The notes: generated by a model from the sequence alone, not told the origin. A DNA stretch of 64,000 nucleotides from Azospirillum thiophilum (GCF_001305595.1 NZ_CP012406.1:62001-126000), one strand, 5' to 3'; positions 25,825 to 38,139 are shown, counted from the stretch's first letter. Made by a program: numbers and translations.

Positions 25825-25861
25825 TGTACACAAAACGTTACGCCGTATCAAAATCTTTACA
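25825..25861. promoter_or_regulatory. two tandem TyrR-box-like sites
   Basis: TGTACA-N6-GTTACG (25825-25842) and CGTATC-N6-TTTACA (25844-25861) resemble the TyrR consensus TGTAAA-N6-TTTACA. Their centres are 19 bases apart, roughly two helical turns. They lie about 125-160 bases upstream of the dadA -24 element, a normal position for an enhancer-type activator, and also upstream of the regulator's own gene. Confidence 0.5.
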
Positions 25862-25983
25862 CCGACTCAACCCATTGAATCACAACGATCTTGGGCGGAT
25901 CGTCCATTATTCCGTAAACATCCGCATACACCCCACTCCCCACCACACCCGCCGCACCGCAGCAAAACCGCCATTTCCCGGTC

Positions 25984-25998
25984 TGGCACGCCGTTTGC
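25984..25998 (+). promoter_or_regulatory. sigma-54 (-24/-12) promoter of dadA
   Basis: TGGCACGCCGTTTGC is a near-consensus RpoN promoter: GG at 25985-25986, ten bases, GC at 25997-25998. The predicted transcription start is near 26010, about 37 bases before the dadA ATG. The divergent TyrR-like activator has the AAA+ loop needed to drive it. Confidence 0.8.
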
Positions 25999-26046
25999 GA
26001 ACCCTGTCGCCCAAGCGAAGTCATCCATCCCTCGGGAGCCAGTCTC

Positions 26047-27348
26047 ATGCGCGTCATCGTTCTGGGCAGCGGCGTCATCGGTGTCACCACCGCCTATTAT
26101 CTGGCGCGGGCCGGGCATGAGGTGACCGTCGTCGACCGTCAGGCCGGCCCGGCGCTGGAGACCAGCTATGCCAATGCGGGCGAGGTGTCGCCGGGCTATT
26201 CCGCCCCCTGGGCGGCGCCGGGCCTGATCCTGAAGGCCGCCAAATGGATGCTGATGAAGCATTCGCCGCTGGTGATCCGGCCGAAGCTGGATCCGGCCAT
26301 GTGGTCCTGGTGCCTGAAGCTGCTCGCCAACGCCAACGAGGCGAGCTACCAGCTCAACAAGAGCCGGATGGTCCGCGTCGCCGAATACAGCCGCGACTGC
26401 CTGAAGGCGCTGCGCGCCGAGACCGGCATCACCTATGACGAGCGCACCCAGGGCACGCTGCAGGTCTTCCGCACCCAGAAGCAGATGGACGCCGCCGGCT
26501 ACGACATGGCGGTGCTGGAGCGCTACGGCGTTCCCTACAGCCTGTTCGACCGCGACGGCCTGACCTCGGTCGAGCCGGCCCTGGCCCATGTGAAGGACAA
26601 GCTGGTCGGCGCGCTGCACCTGCCGGGCGACGAGACCGGCGATTGCTTCCAGTTCACCGGCAAGCTGGCCGACTATGCCGCCAAGCGCGGGGTCGAGTTC
26701 CGCTACGGCGTCTCGATCCGCGGGCTGGAGAGCGACGGGCGCAAGATCACCGGCGTCCTGACCGACCAGGGCACGCTGACCGCCGACAGCTACATCGTCG
26801 CCATGGGCAGCTATTCGCCCAAGCTGGTGAAGCCGCTGGGCATCGACCTGCCGGTCTATCCGGTGAAGGGTTATTCCCTGACCCTGCCGATCACCGACGC
26901 CGCCCACGCCCCGGAATCGACGGTGATGGACGAGACGCACAAGATCGCCGTCACCCGGCTGGGCGACCGCATCCGCGTCGGCGGCACGGCGGAGCTGGCC
27001 GGCTTCGACCTGACCTTGCGCCAGGGCCGCCGCGGGGCGCTGGACCATGTCGTCAGCGACCTGTTCCCCAAGGGCGGCGATCTGTCCAAGGCCGAGTTCT
27101 GGACCGGCCTGCGCCCCAACACCCCGGACGGCACGCCGATCCTGGGGCCGACCCATGTCCGCAACCTCTACCTCAACACCGGCCACGGCACGCTGGGCTG
27201 GACGATGTCCGCCGGCTCGGCCCGCGTGCTTGCCGATCTGGTCGGCGGCCGCCGGACCGAGATCGACATGGAGGGCCTCAGCGTCGAGCGCTACGGCCGC
27301 AAGGCCGCGGTCGCGGTGACGCGCCCGGCCGCCGTCCGCCCGGCCTGA
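26047..27348 (+). CDS. dadA: D-amino acid dehydrogenase
   Basis: The 433-residue FAD enzyme oxidatively deaminates D-amino acids (classically D-alanine) to 2-oxo acids and passes electrons to the respiratory chain. It shows the FAD fold VLGSGVIGVTTAYYLARAGH, the DadA segment ETSYANAGEVSPGYSAPWAAPG, and C-terminal EFWTGLRPNTPDGTPILG and LNTGHGTLGWTMS. Length is normal. No alanine racemase gene is adjacent. The promoter appears RpoN-dependent, unlike the Lrp-controlled dad operon of enterobacteria. The last 58 bases overlap an antisense small ORF. Confidence 0.95.
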   Translation: MRVIVLGSGVIGVTTAYYLARAGHEVTVVDRQAGPALETSYANAGEVSPGYSAPWAAPGLILKAAKWMLMKHSPLVIRPKLDPAMWSWCLKLLANANEASYQLNKSRMVRVAEYSRDCLKALRAETGITYDERTQGTLQVFRTQKQMDAAGYDMAVLERYGVPYSLFDRDGLTSVEPALAHVKDKLVGALHLPGDETGDCFQFTGKLADYAAKRGVEFRYGVSIRGLESDGRKITGVLTDQGTLTADSYIVAMGSYSPKLVKPLGIDLPVYPVKGYSLTLPITDAAHAPESTVMDETHKIAVTRLGDRIRVGGTAELAGFDLTLRQGRRGALDHVVSDLFPKGGDLSKAEFWTGLRPNTPDGTPILGPTHVRNLYLNTGHGTLGWTMSAGSARVLADLVGGRRTEIDMEGLSVERYGRKAAVAVTRPAAVRPA

Positions 27349-27560
27349 ACGGCCTTTTCCACCTTTGCGACCCGCGCCGCCCGGCGGACGCGGGTCATCG
27401 CCAGCTCCAGCAGGGCGGCGTCGGCGATCTCGGCCCCATCGAGCCGGTGACGCCCGCGCCGCCCTTCGCATTTCTCCACCCGGTGGCCGAGCCGCCGCAG
27501 ATGCAGGATCGCCTCGTAGAGCCGGGTCGCCGGTTCGGCGGTGGGGCGATGCGTGCTCAT
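27291..27560 (-). CDS. small basic protein at the end of the lactate operon
   Basis: An 89-residue ORF whose ATG overlaps the lutC stop codon (ATGA), suggesting translational coupling. The protein is basic and helical (contains RLYEAILHLRRLGHRVEKCEGRRGRHRLDG), without signal peptide or membrane segment. I do not recognise a family. Its 3' end overlaps the 3' end of dadA on the other strand by 58 bases, so the C-terminal residues could be an artefact of antisense openness; the N-terminal two thirds lie in otherwise empty sequence. Confidence 0.55.
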   Translation of the reverse strand: MSTHRPTAEPATRLYEAILHLRRLGHRVEKCEGRRGRHRLDGAEIADAALLELAMTRVRRAARVAKVEKAVQAGRTAAGRVTATAALRP

Positions 27561-28387
27561 GGCCGCACCACCAGGACGATCAGCCGCTTGGGTCCATGGA
27601 CGCCGTAGGCCAGCGTCTGCTCGATGTCGGCGGTCTTGCTGGGGCCGGAGACCAGCAGCGCGTTGGTCGGCATCGCCTGTGCCCAGTCCTGCGCGCGCAT
27701 GGCTTGCAGGAAGGTGTCGTAGAGCGCATCGGCGCGCAGCAGCGCGATGTGGATGTGCGGGACCAGCGACAGGGTTCGCGGCTCCTCGGCGGTCGGCCAC
27801 AGGATCAGGCTGCCGGTCTCGGCGATGGCGCCGCGGGTGGTGGTCAGGCCGGCTTCGATGGAGCCGAAGAGTTGGGGCTTGAGGTCTTCGATGGGGCGGT
27901 CGTAGGGGATCAGGGTGGGGGGGGCTCCCTCTCCCGCCCCGGGAGAGGGAAGGGGCCCAAGCGAAGCTTGGGAAGGGTGAGGGGTGGTGCAAGGGTCAAG
28001 GGATCCATGTCCGGATTGCCCCTCACCCTCCCCACGGCTTGCGCCGTGGGTCCCCTCCCTCTCCCGGGGCGGGAGAGGGCTTGTTCCCCACCCCTCGACC
28101 AGCCGCATTCCCGCCTCGGTCTCCGGGGCGTAGAGCAGCGAGCCCACCCCTTCGCGCGCCAGGAACTCCCGCAGCACCGCCGGCCAGTCGGTCTCAGTCG
28201 CGTCGAGGAACTCGGTGTGCACCGCCTCCATCAGGCGGCGGATGCGCGGCAGCCGCTCCTCCGGCGCCCAGCGCTTGGTGTCGATGGGCGCGAAGTCGGA
28301 GACCGGCGGCGTCAGCGGATGGGCGTCGCGGCCGGCGCGCAGTTTCGTCAGGATCGAGTTGCGGGCGTCGGATTTCGGGTCAGGCAT
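27557..28387 (-). CDS. lutC: LutC-like lactate utilisation protein with in-frame repeat insertion
   Basis: The 276-residue protein is LutC/YkgG-like: N-terminal ARNSILTKLRAGRD, and C-terminal core ETGSLILWPTAEEPRTLSLVPHIHIALL and LVSGPSKTADIEQ, required with LutA and LutB for L-lactate oxidation. Family members have about 215-235 residues. The excess is explained by residues about 103-154, encoded by a 154-base GC-rich palindromic repeat (27926-28079) that stays in frame; flanking sequence (GMRLVEGW before, PTLIPYDRPIEDLK after) is normal LutC. The insert is Gly/Pro/Ser/Glu-rich and probably a surface loop. The ATG at 28387 overlaps the lutB end by 8 bases. Confidence 0.88.
   Translation of the reverse strand: MPDPKSDARNSILTKLRAGRDAHPLTPPVSDFAPIDTKRWAPEERLPRIRRLMEAVHTEFLDATETDWPAVLREFLAREGVGSLLYAPETEAGMRLVEGWGTSPLPPREREGTHGASRGEGEGQSGHGSLDPCTTPHPSQASLGPLPSPGAGEGAPPTLIPYDRPIEDLKPQLFGSIEAGLTTTRGAIAETGSLILWPTAEEPRTLSLVPHIHIALLRADALYDTFLQAMRAQDWAQAMPTNALLVSGPSKTADIEQTLAYGVHGPKRLIVLVVRP
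27926..28079. repeat. GC-rich palindromic repeat, copy 3 (inside lutC)
   Basis: Terminal inverted repeats of 24 bases are perfect: TCCCTCTCCCGCCCCGGGAG at the left (27926 on) and its complement at the right (to 28079). Each end is itself a hairpin. Inside them, a second similar pair (AAGCGAAGCTTGGG and CGGCTTGCGCCGTGG type, each followed or preceded by GGGTGAGGGG) flanks a 30-base centre. The element keeps the lutC frame open in the transcribed direction. Confidence 0.9.
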
Positions 28388-29804
28388 CGGGAATCCCCTT
28401 GGCGCGGGCGAGGTCGTGCAGGGTGCGGGCCGCGAAGCGGGGCTTGGTCCGGACATTGGTCCAGTCCTTCAGCAGCGGCAGCGACGACGGCGCCGCGTTG
28501 CCGACCCTGCTCATCGCCAGCGTTGCGACGCGGTAGGCGGCGGGGGAGGCGTTCATCGCCGCCCAGCCGCTCCACACCATCGCTTCGGTTCGGCTGGCCT
28601 TGGCGCCGCCGCCCTTCACCGCGCCGCCGGGACGCACAGCCTCGACCCGCAGGCGGCCCATGATCTCGACGATCGGGATCTTCACCGGGCAGATCTCGAC
28701 GCAGGCGTTGCACATGGTGCAGGCGTGGGGCAGGGCGCCGCGCTTGTCCAACCCCTCGATCTGCGGCACCAGGATCTTGCCGATCGGGCCGGGATAGGGG
28801 GCCTCGTAGGCATGGCCGCCCACCTTGGTGTAGACCGGGCAATGGTTCATGCAGGCGCCGCAGCGGATGCAGCGCAGCGTGTCGCGCAGTTCCGGATCGG
28901 CGTAGATCGATGACCGCCCGTTGTCGAGGATGACCAGATGCACCTCGCGCGGGCCGTCCTTCTCGCCCGGTCTGCGCGGACCGGAGATCATGTTGACGTA
29001 GGTGGTGATCGGCTGGCCGGTGGCGGAGCGCGGCAGCAGGCTGATGACCGGCGGCACGTCCTCCAGCTTTTCGACCACCTTCTCCAGCCCCATGAAGGCG
29101 ATGTGGACCGGCGGCACCGTGGTGCACATGCGGCCGTTGCCCTCGTTCTCGATCAGGCAGAGCGTGCCGGTCTCCGCCACCGCGGCGTTGACGCCGGACA
29201 TGCCGACGTCGGCGGCCTGGAACTTGGCGCGCAGCACCCGGCGGGCGAGGTCGGTCAGGTAGGCGGCGTCCTCGCGGCTCTCGGCGTCCTTGATCCTGCG
29301 CTTGAACAGATGGGCGATCTGTTTCGTGTTCAGGTGGATCGCCGGCATGATGATGTGCGACGGCATGGTGCCGTCCAACTGCACGATGTATTCGCCGAGG
29401 TCGCTTTCCAGCACCTCGATGCCGTCCTTTTCCAGGACGGCGTTCAGGTGCATTTCCTCGGTCACCATCGACTTGCCCTTTACCACCAGCTTGGCGTCGA
29501 CCCGGTGCAGGATGTCGAGCGCGATGGCGTTGGCCTCGTCGGTGGTGGCGGCCCAATGGACGGTGATGCCGTTGCGGGTGCAGTTTTCCTCCAGCTTTTC
29601 CAGCAGCTCCGGCAGCTTTGACAGGGCGCGCAGCCGGACCGAAGCGGCGAGCCCCCGCACGCCGTGCCATTCGCCCGCGTCGGGGAACTGGGCGGCGCGC
29701 TTGCCCATCAGCCCGTCCATGGCGCGGCGGAAATTGCCGCGCAGCTGCGGGTCTGCCAGGGCGGCGCGCGAGGCGGCGGCGAAATCCGTGCTGTCACTGG
29801 CCAT
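28380..29804 (-). CDS. lutB: LutB-like iron-sulfur protein
   Basis: The 474-residue protein is the LutB/YkgF component of the LutABC L-lactate oxidation system. The C-terminal third has two ferredoxin-type clusters, CIRCGACMNHCPVY and CTMCNACVEICPVK; the N-terminal part is the LUD domain shared with LutC (contains MPSHIIMPAIHLNTKQIAHLF and NEGNGRMCTTVPPVHIAFMG). Full length. It overlaps lutA upstream by 11 bases and lutC downstream by 8 bases. Confidence 0.94.
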   Translation of the reverse strand: MASDSTDFAAASRAALADPQLRGNFRRAMDGLMGKRAAQFPDAGEWHGVRGLAASVRLRALSKLPELLEKLEENCTRNGITVHWAATTDEANAIALDILHRVDAKLVVKGKSMVTEEMHLNAVLEKDGIEVLESDLGEYIVQLDGTMPSHIIMPAIHLNTKQIAHLFKRRIKDAESREDAAYLTDLARRVLRAKFQAADVGMSGVNAAVAETGTLCLIENEGNGRMCTTVPPVHIAFMGLEKVVEKLEDVPPVISLLPRSATGQPITTYVNMISGPRRPGEKDGPREVHLVILDNGRSSIYADPELRDTLRCIRCGACMNHCPVYTKVGGHAYEAPYPGPIGKILVPQIEGLDKRGALPHACTMCNACVEICPVKIPIVEIMGRLRVEAVRPGGAVKGGGAKASRTEAMVWSGWAAMNASPAAYRVATLAMSRVGNAAPSSLPLLKDWTNVRTKPRFAARTLHDLARAKGIPDA

Positions 29805-30582
29805 GGATGCGCTCCTTCAGGAACTGGGCGATGTGCTGGCCGCCGACGGGCCTGTTGCCGGCCGGCCGGCCGGCGGATTTGTCAGCCGCTTCCAGCGCGC
29901 CGGCGATGTTCAGCAGGCAGCCGCAATCGCCCGACACCACGCGTGCGGCGCCGGTGTCCGCGATGTCGGCCAGCTTGTCGCCGACCATCGCGGCGGAGAT
30001 CTCCGGGTGGCGCACGGCGAAGGTGCCGCCGAAGCCGCAGCATTCCTTCTCCCGCTTCAGCTCGACCAGCTCGACGTTGGCGAGCTGGCGCAGCAGGGAC
30101 TTCGGCTCCTCGACCACGCCCATCTCGCGCTGGGCATGGCAGGAGGCGTGCCAGGTGACGCGGACCGGCTCGCCCTTGTCGGTCAGCCGGACATCGAGCA
30201 CCTGGACCAGGAACTGGGTCAGTTCCCAGACCCGGCCGGCGACCTGGACCGCCTTGGCCTCGTCCGGCTCGCCGCGGAACAGGTCGGGCCAGTGCTTCTT
30301 CATCATGCCGGCGCAGGAGCCCGACGGCACGACGATGGGATCCTCGCCGGGGAACAGGCCGAGCTGGGCACGGGCGACCTTCAGCGCCTCGGCACGATAG
30401 CCGGAATTGTAGGCGGGCTGGCCGCAGCAACTCTGCCCCTGCGGGAAGACCACGGTCAGCCCCTGGGATTGCAGCAGCTCGATGCCCGCCATCCCGGCAT
30501 CGGGGAAGAACAGGTCGACGAGGCAGGTGCCGAAGTAATAGACGCGGGTGGGCTTGGGGGTGGGCTGGGGGGTGGCGGACAT
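29794..30582 (-). CDS. lutA: LutA-like CCG-domain oxidoreductase subunit
   Basis: The 262-residue protein has two cysteine-rich CCG domains: FFPDAG...GQSCCGQPAYNSG and ASCHAQREMG...KECCGFGGTFAV, typical of LutA/YkgE, which bind iron-sulfur centres and work with LutB and LutC. The frame is open upstream to 30678, but that part is encoded by a repeat (PLPRPAGEGRGGG), so ATG 30582 (MSATPQ) is the start. A palindromic repeat separates it from the D-lactate dehydrogenase gene. Confidence 0.94.
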   Translation of the reverse strand: MSATPQPTPKPTRVYYFGTCLVDLFFPDAGMAGIELLQSQGLTVVFPQGQSCCGQPAYNSGYRAEALKVARAQLGLFPGEDPIVVPSGSCAGMMKKHWPDLFRGEPDEAKAVQVAGRVWELTQFLVQVLDVRLTDKGEPVRVTWHASCHAQREMGVVEEPKSLLRQLANVELVELKREKECCGFGGTFAVRHPEISAAMVGDKLADIADTGAARVVSGDCGCLLNIAGALEAADKSAGRPAGNRPVGGQHIAQFLKERIHGQ

Positions 30583-30610
30583 CTGGCGTTTCCTCACCGT
30601 CTTGGTACTG

Positions 30611-30718
30611 CCCCCACCCCGACCCTCCCCCGCTGGGCGGGGGAGGGGGACAGGAGCTTTGTCGGCGTTCAGCGGCAATCCCCTCCCCCGCGTTAGCGGG
30701 GGAGGGTTAGGGAGGGGG
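30611..30718. repeat. GC-rich palindromic repeat, copy 4
   Basis: Two palindromic halves, 30611-30650 (CCCTCCCCCGCTGGGCGGGGGAGGG) and 30680-30718 (CCCTCCCCCGCGTTAGCGGGGGAGGGTTAGGGAGGGGG), separated by 29 bases, fill most of the space between the dehydrogenase stop and the lutA start. The right half matches copy 2 closely. It could attenuate read-through within the lactate operon. Confidence 0.8.
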
Positions 30719-30729
30719 CAATCGCCGAC

Positions 30730-33627
<2,898 letters not shown>

Positions 33628-33910
33628 CGGCGGCGGCTCCTGCTGGTGGGGGAGGGAATGGTCCCGGCCGCAAGCCGTGCCCGCCCCATGCCGGAAGGCC
33701 ATTCGCCGGCCGGGGGGGGCGGACATCCGTTGTCCATGCGGTGAGTGCTGGATAAAAGATTTTACCAAATTGTGCAATGACTGAATCGTTTGCCAGACGA
33801 CCCGCTTCGGCAGCGGCCCTGCCCGCGACGCGAAGGCCGGCCTGCATGCCCATCCGGACGGCCGCTCTGGACGCATCTTCGATCCACCGCTATTGAAGAG
33901 GGCGCAGGAC
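33628..33910. other. divergent promoter region, lactate operon and GntR regulator
   Basis: The 283-base spacer is GC-rich except for an AT-rich core at about 33748-33795 (TAAAAGATTTTACCAAATTGTGCAA), which probably holds both promoters and the regulator site. I could not find a clean TTGGT-N3-ACCAA palindrome of the FadR/LldR type. Confidence 0.5.
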
Positions 33911-34705
33911 ATGCAGGAGGGAGCCGCCGATCCGATGCAGGGGACGATCAAACCGGCCAAGCTGGCCGACGCCATTGCCGAGCATCTGGAACGGCTGATC
34001 CTGGAAGGCGCGCTCCGTCCGGGCGAGAAGCTGCTGGCGGAACGCGAGCTGGCGGTGAAGTTGGACGTGTCGCGCCCGTCGCTGCGCGACGCCATCGCCA
34101 AGCTGGAGGAGCGCGGCCTGCTGGTGACCGGCCGCGGCGGCACCCATGTCGCCGGCTTCCTGTCGCAGATCGCCGACCCGCTGATGACGCTGATGCGCAA
34201 CAAGCCGGACGCGTCCTTCGATTATCTGGAATTCCGCCGCTCCATCGAGGCGGAGGCGGCGAGGCTGGCGGCGCAGCGGGCGACCGATGTCGACCGCGAC
34301 GGCATCCGCGCCATCGTCGCCCGCATGAAGGCCGCTCACGGCAAGGACGACAGCTCGGAGGAGGCGGAGGCGGACGCCGACCTGCATCTGGCGATCTACG
34401 AGGCGGCGCACAATGTCGTCATGCTGCACATCATGCGCACCCTGTCCAACCTGCTGCGCAACGACGTGTTCTACAACCGTGCCGACCTCTATTCCCGGCC
34501 GGGGGTGCGCGAGCTGCTGCTGCAACAGCATCTCGCCATCGCCGACGCGGTGCTGGCCGGCGATGCCGCGGCGGCGCAGGCGGCGGCCTACGGCCATGTC
34601 GAGTTCACCCTGCAGACCCTGCGCGAGATCCGCGAGCACAACGCCCGCGTCCAGGTCTCGCTGCGCCGGATCGGCCGGACCGACCTGATCGACAGCGGGG
34701 CGTGA
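33911..34705 (+). CDS. GntR-family (FCD domain) regulator, LldR/PdhR-like
   Basis: The 264-residue regulator has an N-terminal winged helix (LAERELAVKLDVSRPSLRDAIAKLEERGLLV) and a C-terminal FCD ligand domain (DLHLAIYEAAHN, QQHLAIADAVLAGD), the pattern of LldR and PdhR. Divergent position next to D-lactate dehydrogenase and lutABC makes lactate or pyruvate the probable effector and that operon the target. The frame begins with TTG at 33893; ATG 33911 is preferred, and ATG 33935, preceded by GGAGGGAG, is an alternative. Confidence 0.9.
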   Translation: MQEGAADPMQGTIKPAKLADAIAEHLERLILEGALRPGEKLLAERELAVKLDVSRPSLRDAIAKLEERGLLVTGRGGTHVAGFLSQIADPLMTLMRNKPDASFDYLEFRRSIEAEAARLAAQRATDVDRDGIRAIVARMKAAHGKDDSSEEAEADADLHLAIYEAAHNVVMLHIMRTLSNLLRNDVFYNRADLYSRPGVRELLLQQHLAIADAVLAGDAAAAQAAAYGHVEFTLQTLREIREHNARVQVSLRRIGRTDLIDSGA

Positions 34706-34771
34706 GCTGTTTCGGCCGGCCCAGTCCTCGACCCGGTTTCACGCTGACAGTGGATGGAGCCTTTTAACGCC

Positions 34772-35326
34772 TTACGGCAAACGCTGACAGTGGGTGGAGA
34801 TCCATTGGTCCAGCGGTTGAACGTAGGTTTCGTAGAGGCCGTCGAGCCAAGGATTCGCAGCTTTGAACAGCAGCTCCCGCACCGATCGCGCCTGGGAGCA
34901 ATCCGACGCCGCGATCTGGTCGGTTGGTTGCAGCAGTGCCCCGGAGCCAAGGAGCGAAGAGAGTGCGCGATAGTAGGCGCGGCGATCCCGCATCGGTTCC
35001 GGACTGCCGGGACGCGGGCCTTCTACACCTTGCGGTAGGAAGGTCGCAGCATTCGCACTGGAAGACTGACGCCACACCTGTTGGCCATCCGGATAGGAGA
35101 TCAGGCATGCCAGATGCGGGGACAATGGACGTCGGTCCAAAACGGGATGATCGGTCGTGCCGGGGGCCTGATTGCGCCCGAATGCCACCATAAGGTACAG
35201 GCGCGCGCCGTGCCATTGAAGGACCGGAAGCGTTTCGTACCACTCGTCCTTGATGCTTGATTGATAGGCGGTGCTGTTCCGCATGTCGCGGATGATCGTC
35301 TCGACCCATTTTTCGTCGGGCTGCAT
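34772..35326 (-). CDS. hypothetical protein, last gene of an AT-biased three-gene cassette
   Basis: This 184-residue soluble protein has no signal peptide or clear motif. Its composition (several Trp, Tyr, balanced charge; VLQWHGARLYLMVAFGRN, SPHLACLISYPDGQQVW) looks genuinely coding, whereas the overlapping minus frame at 34764-35309 is Arg/Pro-rich noise. It follows the papain-like peptidase gene by 31 bases in the same direction. By position it could be an immunity or accessory protein; that is inference only. Confidence 0.65.
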   Translation of the reverse strand: MQPDEKWVETIIRDMRNSTAYQSSIKDEWYETLPVLQWHGARLYLMVAFGRNQAPGTTDHPVLDRRPLSPHLACLISYPDGQQVWRQSSSANAATFLPQGVEGPRPGSPEPMRDRRAYYRALSSLLGSGALLQPTDQIAASDCSQARSVRELLFKAANPWLDGLYETYVQPLDQWISTHCQRLP

Positions 35327-35357
35327 CGTTCGGATTTCCGTCGGGTGAAGCGTGATA

Positions 35358-36029
35358 TCAGTTATCGGGCCAGATCGGATTGTCGGTGACGTTCATCGAT
35401 CCGGACCCGCTGTCGAGGACGTCCTCCAACTCGTCGACCGAAAGACGGTATCTTTTATCGATACCGGTATCATTCACAAAAACACCGGTGAGATTGCCAT
35501 TTTGGTCATAATCGCCGTGAGTCAATACAACGGCATGACGGCCGGTCGGTGTCGGAGGGGGAACGCGCCCATTCCATAGAACCTGCACATCGGCTGAAAC
35601 AATCACGCCTTTCCTATTGCGAAGAGCATCGTCAACCTCTTCAACCGATGTCGGTTTTATAGACGAGTCAACACCATAAGATTTCAATATGCATTGACGA
35701 TCCTGTGCATTTGTTCCACCGGATTCCTGAGGGTGTGGAGTTGATTTATCAACATTGCATGTTTTTATGGCATCTTCCAGAAATTCAAGCTCGGTCTTTT
35801 TCAAGCATAAGCCCAGTGCTTGCTCAACTATTTGCCTTGAAGATTGGACGCCGCAATTTTGATAGCTCTGCTGCCCAGGGAAGATGGCTTCTGCAGAGGC
35901 CTTCCATTCCTGACCGACGATTTCCTGGAGAGGACAACTCTGTATGGCGCTTTTATAGGGTCCAGCGCCAAAAAACTTTTTAACGCTGCGAAATGATTTC
36001 TTCAAGTGATAACTAATTCCAACGCTCAT
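35358..36029 (-). CDS. papain/C39-like cysteine peptidase, no signal peptide
   Basis: The 223-residue protein has a papain-fold signature of the C39-like type: oxyanion-hole Q53 and nucleophile C59 in QQSYQNCGVQSS, general base H165 in GRHAVVLTHGDYD, and D187 in FVNDTG. The first 30 residues are basic and not a signal peptide. C39-like peptidases are used for maturation or as secreted toxins against bacteria. The DNA is AT-rich relative to neighbours. It lies between a small helical protein gene and a hypothetical gene in a compact minus-strand operon. Fold is likely, activity untested and target unknown. Confidence 0.72.
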   Translation of the reverse strand: MSVGISYHLKKSFRSVKKFFGAGPYKSAIQSCPLQEIVGQEWKASAEAIFPGQQSYQNCGVQSSRQIVEQALGLCLKKTELEFLEDAIKTCNVDKSTPHPQESGGTNAQDRQCILKSYGVDSSIKPTSVEEVDDALRNRKGVIVSADVQVLWNGRVPPPTPTGRHAVVLTHGDYDQNGNLTGVFVNDTGIDKRYRLSVDELEDVLDSGSGSMNVTDNPIWPDN

Positions 36030-36052
36030 GATGGAATTCTCTTCTTGGTTTA

Positions 36053-36391
36053 CTAGTTATAAATCCGATAGCACTGTTCAATTCTTTCTTCGATAGAGGC
36101 TGTTTTATTTTTTAATATCGCTTCGATTGTTTTTTTGGCGGACTTCGGGTCATCCGAAGCGTCGGCGAGTAAATACAAGATCACGCAACAGGCTGCATTT
36201 TCTTCGCTTTTGATACCAATGGATGCCGCTGTTTTCATTACGAGTTGGATCGCATCTTCGACTGGCAACGCCAATCCGTCCGGGCCGGCTTCCGCAAGTT
36301 GTTCTGCTAGAAAAAAGCGCAGCCTCCGACAGAACTCTTCTTCGCGAAGCTGCTCAAATATACGGCATTGGTCCTGACGGATTGTCAGCAT
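36053..36391 (-). CDS. small helical protein (IRxxQ...F N-terminus), effector-associated type
   Basis: The 112-residue helical protein begins MLTIRQDQCRIFEQLREEEFCRRLRFFL and has a second conserved-looking part AIQLVMKTAASIGIKSEENAACCVILYLL. I recognise this layout from small unannotated proteins encoded beside type VI secretion spike or effector genes, where a chaperone or adaptor role is suspected; no name can be given. The start at 36391 rather than 36400 is chosen because AGGAA lies 9 bases upstream. First gene of the cassette; AT-rich. Confidence 0.65.
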   Translation of the reverse strand: MLTIRQDQCRIFEQLREEEFCRRLRFFLAEQLAEAGPDGLALPVEDAIQLVMKTAASIGIKSEENAACCVILYLLADASDDPKSAKKTIEAILKNKTASIEERIEQCYRIYN

Positions 36392-36684
36392 ACAAATCAT
36401 TTCCTATAAGTTGTACTATTTTCAACGAATTTCCGAGAAATTGATTCATAAATAAAAAATACCATTTATACATAAAAATCAAGCCTGACAATACGAAAAA
36501 TTGATAAAATTGGTTCTTAACCAACTTGATTCTCGGGCGGCCGGAGGAACATCGCCGTATGGAGGAATCTGTCCGCCCCTCATTCCCCGCGGCATCGGCG
36601 GCTTGGGCTGCCCCCTGACTGGTGATTTCCGCCACGGAGCGATACACTCCCGTCCTCAAGACACGGACTTTCCGTATAGATCGA
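36392..36684. other. AT-rich intergenic region and island edge
   Basis: The sequence is strongly AT-rich from the cassette start to about 36530, then changes abruptly to host-like GC-rich DNA. A perfect inverted repeat TTGGTT-CTT-AACCAA lies at 36510-36524, right at the edge. It probably contains the cassette promoter (minus strand). No integrase or direct repeat was seen. Confidence 0.5.

Positions 36685-38135
<1,451 letters not shown>

Positions 38136-38139
<4 letters not shown>

Noticed and set aside
33628..33910. LldR/FadR-type operator in the lactate divergent region
   Set aside because: Only partial half-sites (TTACCAAAT) were found and no clean palindrome.
34764..35309. Minus-strand frame overlapping the 184-residue hypothetical protein
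   Set aside because: Arg/Pro/Ser-rich composition without structure; the other frame (34772-35326) has a protein-like composition and fits the operon spacing.
36510..36524. Attachment site at the edge of the AT-rich cassette
   Set aside because: A 6-base inverted repeat is present, but no matching direct repeat at the other end, no tRNA gene and no integrase.
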